In this document: positions 59,690 through 64,000 of the stretch, piece after piece
Numbering within the stretch: position 1 is the stretch's first letter
How the letters are laid out: every line of letters starts with the position of its first letter
Notes under the pieces: generated by a model
Seen by the model: only the letters and a program-made list of their open reading frames with translations
What the model was told of the DNA's origin: nothing
Database searches by the model: none
DNA from: CATQHP01 sp965205595
GTDB taxonomy: Bacteria; Acidobacteriota; Terriglobia; Bryobacterales; UBA6623
DNA length: 64,000 bases
Direction of reading: 5' to 3'
Assembly: GCA_965205595.1 (NCBI GenBank)
Contig: CBDBHI010000040.1
Span: 36,677 to 100,676, forward strand
Made by a program: the position numbers and the translations under genes

Positions 59690-61435
59690 CCCGCATTTCT
59701 CACCAGCTGTAACGGGGAGGGGCAGATTTCAGTTTTGGAACCGATTTTTGAGTGATTGGCGCGGGTCGCCGCCTCAAATGGTAGTGCTTGCCGCCAGCAG
59801 CTCCGGCAGCGCTTCGGTGTAGGCTTCGGAGACGTTTTCGAACATATTTTAGGCATATCCGGGCTAAGGCCCCTGCCGTGGCTTGTGTGCTTCCAGTGAT
59901 ACTTGAAGTCCAAATGCCGGCTTGGCACGCTCAGCAGCGCAGCGGTCCGGCTCGCTCGAGATTGGCGTACACCACCTGAAACCAGGCCTGCGCCGGATGG
60001 CCCGTGGCCATCGAAATCCACACCTTGCGCACTGTCATTCGAACCCGCGCGCCAATCTTCAACAGCCGCACCCGAATCGTCGAACACTGCGCCCGCGCCA
60101 GCTTCGTCCCCGCCAGCCCCAACTCCCGCAACGCTTGCATCAAACAATACGCGATCGAGGAAAAATACAAGCGCACTTGATTCGATCGCATCAGCGTTGT
60201 CGAAGTGCGGTCGGCGAACAGGTCCAACTGTTGCTCCTTGCTGCGATTCTCCATCTCACCTCGCACGCAATAGAAATCCTCGTACAAGCTGCGTGCTTGC
60301 CTGCACGCGGCACTCAGCGAGGTCACGACGAAGCGTGGATTGTTACCCTTCGCCAGGCACTCGGCCTTGGCCACCACGCGGCGTTTGCGGCTCCAACTCT
60401 GCAGCGTGCGACAAGCGAAATTCGCTGAACACGCGCGCCGGCTTAGCGCTGGCCACAGGCCGCCGTTGCGGCTTGCGAATCCGTTGCAACAAGCGCGCAT
60501 TCTTGGCCGGGCCGAACACGCAATCGACTCGGTTTCGCTCGCACCAACTCATCACCTCCTCACGGCAGAAACCCGAGTCGGCGCGTAGGATGATCGCGAC
60601 TTCGGGCCAGGTCCCGCGCAGTTGTTCGACGATCCGCTCGACCTCTTCACGCGCTCCCGCCGAGGCGTCTTGATTGGACTCGCGCAGCCGCGCGCAGACG
60701 AGATGTTCGCCGCAGAAGATGTACAACGGCAGATAGCAGTAGCCGCCGTAGTAGCCGTGATCGAAGCGCCCTTCTTGGTTGCCGTGCAGGCGATCGTCGG
60801 TGGCGTCGAGGTCGAGCACGATCTGCGCCGGCTGCCGCGGCTGGCGCTGGATGTAGAAGTTGACGAGTGCTTTATCGACCTTGGCGCTGTCGAGCGTGAT
60901 CTTTTTGTAGCGCGATTTTTTGTCGGCATCAGGGGCCGTGAGTTCGAGGCGATTGAGGGTGCTTTTGCCGGCGCCGGCCTTGCCGCGGTCGCGCTCGCGG
61001 CGGCGTTTAAGGCCCTCGATATCGGCCTTGCCCGAGAGCATCGCCAGCAGCGGATCGGCGCGCAGTTGGTCGTGATCGTTGAGGTCCTCGTAACCCAGCG
61101 CCAGGCCGTAGACGCACTGCCGCACGAGCTGCCTGACGCTGTGCTCGATGCGTTCGGGATCGCGGTAATCGCGGAAGCAGTCGGCGAACTGCCGCAGGAT
61201 GCCGGTCTTCTGCTCGCTGCGGTGCGGCAGTAGCGAACCGGCCTCGGTCGTAATCGTGCCGCCATCGAAACGGGCGACAACATCGCGCGCAAACTCAGTG
61301 GCGAAACAGAAACCCGATTGCGTACAATCTGTCATAGCGAACGTCGTTCTCTCCTGGCTCCAACCTGTTGTCTTAACTACGTTTATGCCAGAGTGGACGG
61401 CTTTCCGCTACTTCCTGGTGAGATTTCCGGGCTAA
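59687..61435 (-). mobile_element. IS1380-family insertion sequence
   Basis: Ends TAGCCCGCATTTCTCACCAG and, inverted on the right, TTAGCCCGGAAATCTCACCA form the terminal repeats. It contains one broken transposase gene. The left end overlaps the CTAG border of the MITE, and the right end cuts the outer-membrane protein gene at 61436. The first ~240 bp (59690-59930) are non-coding. Confidence 0.8.
59931..61335 (-). pseudogene. IS1380-family transposase with +1 frameshift
   Basis: The first part (61335 to ~60420) reads A-R-F-D-G-G-T-I-T-T-E-A-G, L-D-L-D-A-T-D-D (catalytic Asp), L-R-A-D-S-G-F-C-R-E (second Asp). The remainder continues in another frame (S-W-S-R-K-R-R-V-V-A-K-A-E and N-P-R-F-V-V-T-S-L). 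The break is in GCGAATTTCGC; deleting one T would restore the frame to ~468 residues. Likely inactivating slippage at a T-run. Confidence 0.88.
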
Positions 61436-61915
61436 GCCCAGCGTCGTAACCTGCGAATCGTAGTAATAGCCATACCCGGCCGGCAGGTCGATGAGAGGAT
61501 TCACAGCATCGTCGTAGCGAAGAGAGAACGAGCCAAAGGCCGAGGAGAGTTGGCCTGCCTTTACGGTGAGATAGTTATTACCCCAGAAGCGCTCGTATCC
61601 CACATATGCCTGCAGCGTGTCGACCTCGACCCCGCTCCCGTGCAGCTCAAATTCCTCGAACAGATACGGCCTCGAGTGGACCTACACCGCGCCGGAAGCG
61701 AACCAGCGTTCGTTGACTCGAAACGTCGGGTAGGCGATCGCCCTCAAGCCCCCCGCGATCGTTGAGTCCGATCCTGGGCGGGCGCTTAGCCGCTGGGACG
61801 CGAACGCGCCGCCGCTCAGGGTCATCGGCATCTCGAAGCCGGCCGACTCGGTCTGCGCCTGCGCGGTCACGACGAACAGCAGGACGACTGAGAGCCGCCA
61901 CACTAATGAAGACAT
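61436..61915 (-). pseudogene. Outer-membrane protein gene, truncated by IS1380 and carrying an amber codon
   Basis: Signal peptide S-V-V-L-L-F-V-V-T-A-Q-A-Q at the start, then barrel-like strands: G-L-R-A-I-A-Y-P-T-F-R-V-N-E-R-W. In frame after G-A-V is TAG where CAG would give Gln, and the frame continues V-H-S-R-P-Y-L-F-E-E-F-E-L-H-G and N-N-Y-L-T-V-K-A-G-Q-L to the IS1380 border. At least two lesions; function lost. Confidence 0.7.
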
Positions 61916-62019
61916 CGTGTCGAGTTCCCCACGCACTTCATATCGGATCACCTGGGACCGCTTGAGCTACTGATTTTCCAGTTTTCGTAGCTCGGGCATT
62001 CGAGAAGGGCGCTGCGCGC

Positions 62020-62138
62020 GTCATCGTGAACTCCATAGTGCAGTAGAAGGCGCTGCCTTGACCGGGCCCACGGTCGATCCACGCAGATCGGCGGGGATCG
62101 ACTACAAGGGCAATCCCGGAGAACTCTTTATATGCCAT
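62020..62138 (-). pseudogene. Possible histidine kinase C-terminal fragment
   Basis: A short frame reads A-W-I-D-R-G-P-G-Q-G-S-A-F-Y-C-T-M, which parallels the G2-box end of HATPase_c domains (I-W-V-E-S-x-P-G-x-G-S-T-F-x-F-T-L). Too short to be functional. Low confidence. Confidence 0.3.
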
Positions 62139-62631
62139 AGATTTACGGTGATCTCAAGATAGCAGTGACCGATTGCAGAGATTGCAACCGCCAACGACAG
62201 ACCAAATCCGCCCGTCCTGCGATTTTGAGATGTCTTTTCCCTTTGAAATCAGCAACCTATCGGTACGTCGACCGAAAGCTGGACACACGGGCCTTACACT
62301 ATACCTGGAGGATGCGGAAAGCCCTGCCGAATCCGGCCAATGGGCGGTATTCACGATAGGGTCTGGAGATTGGCCGCCGTGAGCGCGGGAATTCCCCGTT
62401 CTGCTTTGTAGGGTTTGACGGAATACAAATGGTGAGTATCGCGGGTCGCCCCCATCCAGCGAGTTTTAGAGAAAACCGGACAAATCCGGACATTTCCGGA
62501 CATTTCGACTGGCCAGCGTAGCTGCGTCTTGTCCAATACAAGATGAGCCTGAAGGGAGGGGTGATTCCAACACAAGATGAGCCTGGAGGTAATTTGGGCA
62601 AGGTCGATTAGGAACAGGCAAACTGCGGGCG
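62139..62631. other. Non-coding stretch with short direct repeats
   Basis: No gene seen. Three direct copies of CCGGACA with a following A/T triplet lie at about 62476-62505, and two copies of ACAAGATGAGCCTG at about 62540 and 62572. These precede the DDE element's transposase gene by 45-155 bp and may be its terminal or binding repeats. Confidence 0.4.
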
Positions 62632-63885
62632 ATGGGAGTCGCCGTGCAGCAAGCCGAATCAGTGAGTCTCGATGAGATCGAGAGTTTTCTCGACGGGTGT
62701 GGGTCCGTCGAGTTCCAGGCCGGAAGTCGAGCGGATAAATACGCGCTCGTCGAAGGCGTCCTGAAGAGGCATCATTATGCCGACCAGAAGCGCTCGGTTA
62801 AAGGATTGTTGAGACGCTTCCTGAGCAAGCTAACCGGCTTAAGCCGCGCCCAATTGACTCGCCTCATCGGGCAGTTTTTGCGCGAAAAGTGCGTTCGGCC
62901 GACAGCCTATCGAAGGCGCCGCTTCCCCACCAAGTACAGCCGCGCCGACATCGTTCTCCTGGCGCATGTCGACCAAGTACAGCAACGTCTCTCCGGGCCG
63001 GCGACGCGTCGCATTCTCCAGCGCGAGTTCCAAATCTACAACCGCAAGGAGTTCGAACGCCTTGCCGAACTGTCGGTGGGACACCTCTACAACTTGCGCA
63101 AACGCGCCGTCTACCGGCGACACAGTTTGCATCTCGACAAGACTCGACCGACACCCGTGGCGATCGGCGAACGCCGCCAACCCGAGCCGCGAGGACGTCC
63201 GGGCTACCTGCGCATCGACACCGTGCACTCGCCCGAACAGGAAGGCGAAAAAGGCGCCTACAGCATCAACGTGGTCGACGAAGTGACGCAGTGGCAGGCC
63301 GTCGGCTGCGTCCAACGCATCAACGAAAATCACCTCATTCCCTTGCTGGAAGGGCTTTTGGAACAATTTCCATTTATCGTTCGCGGCTTTCACTCCGACA
63401 ATGGCAGCGAATTCGTCAACCATCAAACCGCTAAACTGCTCGAGAAGTTGCGAATTGAATTTACGAAGTCTCGCGTGCGCCGTTCGAACGACAATGCCTT
63501 GGTCGAAACCAAGAACGGCGCAGTGGTGCGCAAGTGGATGGGCTACCAGTTTTTGCCCTCGGAAGCGACGCAGGCGATCGACACCTTCTACCGCCAGTGG
63601 CTCAACCCGTACTTGAATTTTCATCGCCCATGCGCTTTCGCCAGCGAGCGCCGAGACCGCCGCGGCAAGTTGCGCAAGGTGTACGCCGAGTGGAGCACGC
63701 CGTGGGAAAAGCTGCTCAGCCTGCCCGCCGAGCAGCGCGGCCTGCGCGCGGATCGCTCGCTCAAGAAGCTCCAAGCGCGAGCGGACACTTGTTCCGACAC
63801 CGAGTTTGCCGAGCAACTCGACGCTCAGCGCAACGAACTGCAACGCGTCTGCAAAGACCTCGCGATCTGCTGGCGCACGCGGTAG
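62632..63885 (+). CDS. Integrase-core (DDE) transposase, ISNCY/IS481-like
   Basis: 417 residues. N-terminal helix-turn-helix region (~40-115), DDE core: Asp in L-R-I-D-T-V-H-S, Asp in F-H-S-D-N-G-S-E-F, Glu in N-A-L-V-E-T-K-N-G. C-terminal basic region and helical tail. Intact. It is followed directly by a hairpin. Confidence 0.9.
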   Translation: MGVAVQQAESVSLDEIESFLDGCGSVEFQAGSRADKYALVEGVLKRHHYADQKRSVKGLLRRFLSKLTGLSRAQLTRLIGQFLREKCVRPTAYRRRRFPTKYSRADIVLLAHVDQVQQRLSGPATRRILQREFQIYNRKEFERLAELSVGHLYNLRKRAVYRRHSLHLDKTRPTPVAIGERRQPEPRGRPGYLRIDTVHSPEQEGEKGAYSINVVDEVTQWQAVGCVQRINENHLIPLLEGLLEQFPFIVRGFHSDNGSEFVNHQTAKLLEKLRIEFTKSRVRRSNDNALVETKNGAVVRKWMGYQFLPSEATQAIDTFYRQWLNPYLNFHRPCAFASERRDRRGKLRKVYAEWSTPWEKLLSLPAEQRGLRADRSLKKLQARADTCSDTEFAEQLDAQRNELQRVCKDLAICWRTR

Positions 63886-63911
63886 ACAACGCCCCGACCC
63901 GAGGCGTTGTC
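63885..63911 (+). terminator. Hairpin after the DDE transposase
   Basis: GACAACGCC pairs with GGCGTTGTC around a 9-nt loop, starting at the last base of the stop codon. No T-run follows, so it may be a weak terminator or part of the element's end. The remaining ~90 bp to the window edge show no gene. Confidence 0.4.
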
Positions 63912-64000
63912 GGCTCCTCCGGCCCACGTCCGAAGACGGCCGTGGGGTCTCGCCTGGGATGGCTGCAAAGGGGGATTGGGGTGCCGCCCCTTCCCCCTTA

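Noticed and set aside
62839..63927. 362-codon minus-strand frame
   Set aside because: Complete shadow of the DDE transposase at 62632, which has clear catalytic motifs.
1..64000. tRNA, rRNA or riboswitch genes
   Set aside because: Looked for on both strands by eye; no cloverleaf, conserved tRNA T-arm or rRNA segment was recognised. A tRNAscan or Infernal run would be decisive.

Overview
The window looks like a chromosomal segment of a GC-rich Gram-negative bacterium that has been heavily reworked by insertion sequences. The best guess is an Acidobacteriota or similar lineage. The hints are an Oar-like TonB-dependent receptor with an N-terminal carboxypeptidase-regulatory fold, four sulfatases, a very large secreted subtilase with Ig/FN3 modules, and a di-haem cytochrome. 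No rRNA or tRNA gene was seen, so the lineage is inference only.

Layout. 1-9.3 kb is an ordinary chromosomal block: the end of a bile-acid/Na+ symporter-type gene translationally coupled to hyuB, a convergent carbamoyltransferase and gltX, a zinc-ribbon methyltransferase, a medium-chain dehydrogenase, and a tatA-tatC pair whose proteins share unusual Asp/Tyr-rich acidic tracts. 9.3-13.2 kb holds an IS630 element set in the stop codon of tatC, a structured palindromic repeat and a complete IS21 element (copy A). 13.2-25.4 kb holds three sulfatases (one with a Tat signal), a DUF1801 protein, a small AT-hook-like protein, a membrane-anchored coiled-coil protein, a 2-hydroxyacid dehydrogenase, an acyl-CoA-dehydrogenase-like flavoprotein, a luciferase-like oxidoreductase, a uridine-kinase-like gene and a cyanophycinase-like gene cut by IS21 copy B, which is inverted relative to copy A. 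28-38 kb holds a cytochrome, Tn3-type remnants, a ~2000-residue subtilase with two near-identical C-terminal repeats, and a truncated tandem paralogue of its N-terminus.

38-59 kb is accessory DNA. It has plasmid-like pieces (possible RepA fragments, a tyrosine recombinase beside a dif-like palindrome, a DUF433/DUF5615 toxin-antitoxin pair) and then three directly repeated IS5 copies that partition two cargo modules. The first module is a 1779-residue protein with a Cap4-like nuclease motif and a P-loop NTPase, followed by an OLD-family ATPase whose nuclease half has been replaced by IS5; this is a candidate anti-phage locus. The second is a TonB-dependent receptor with an arylsulfatase. 59-64 kb is a graveyard of pseudogenes (FCD regulator, MFS transporter, outer-membrane protein, kinase tail) with an IS256 nested in IS5, a frameshifted IS1380, a small palindromic MITE and a DDE-integrase element.

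Themes: sulfatase and polymer scavenging (sulfatases, TonB receptor, secreted protease, Tat export for at least one sulfatase) and active transposition. The least-described items are the three-copy structured palindrome, in which two stem positions differ in a paired way, the giant nuclease-NTPase protein, and the dif-like site beside the recombinase.
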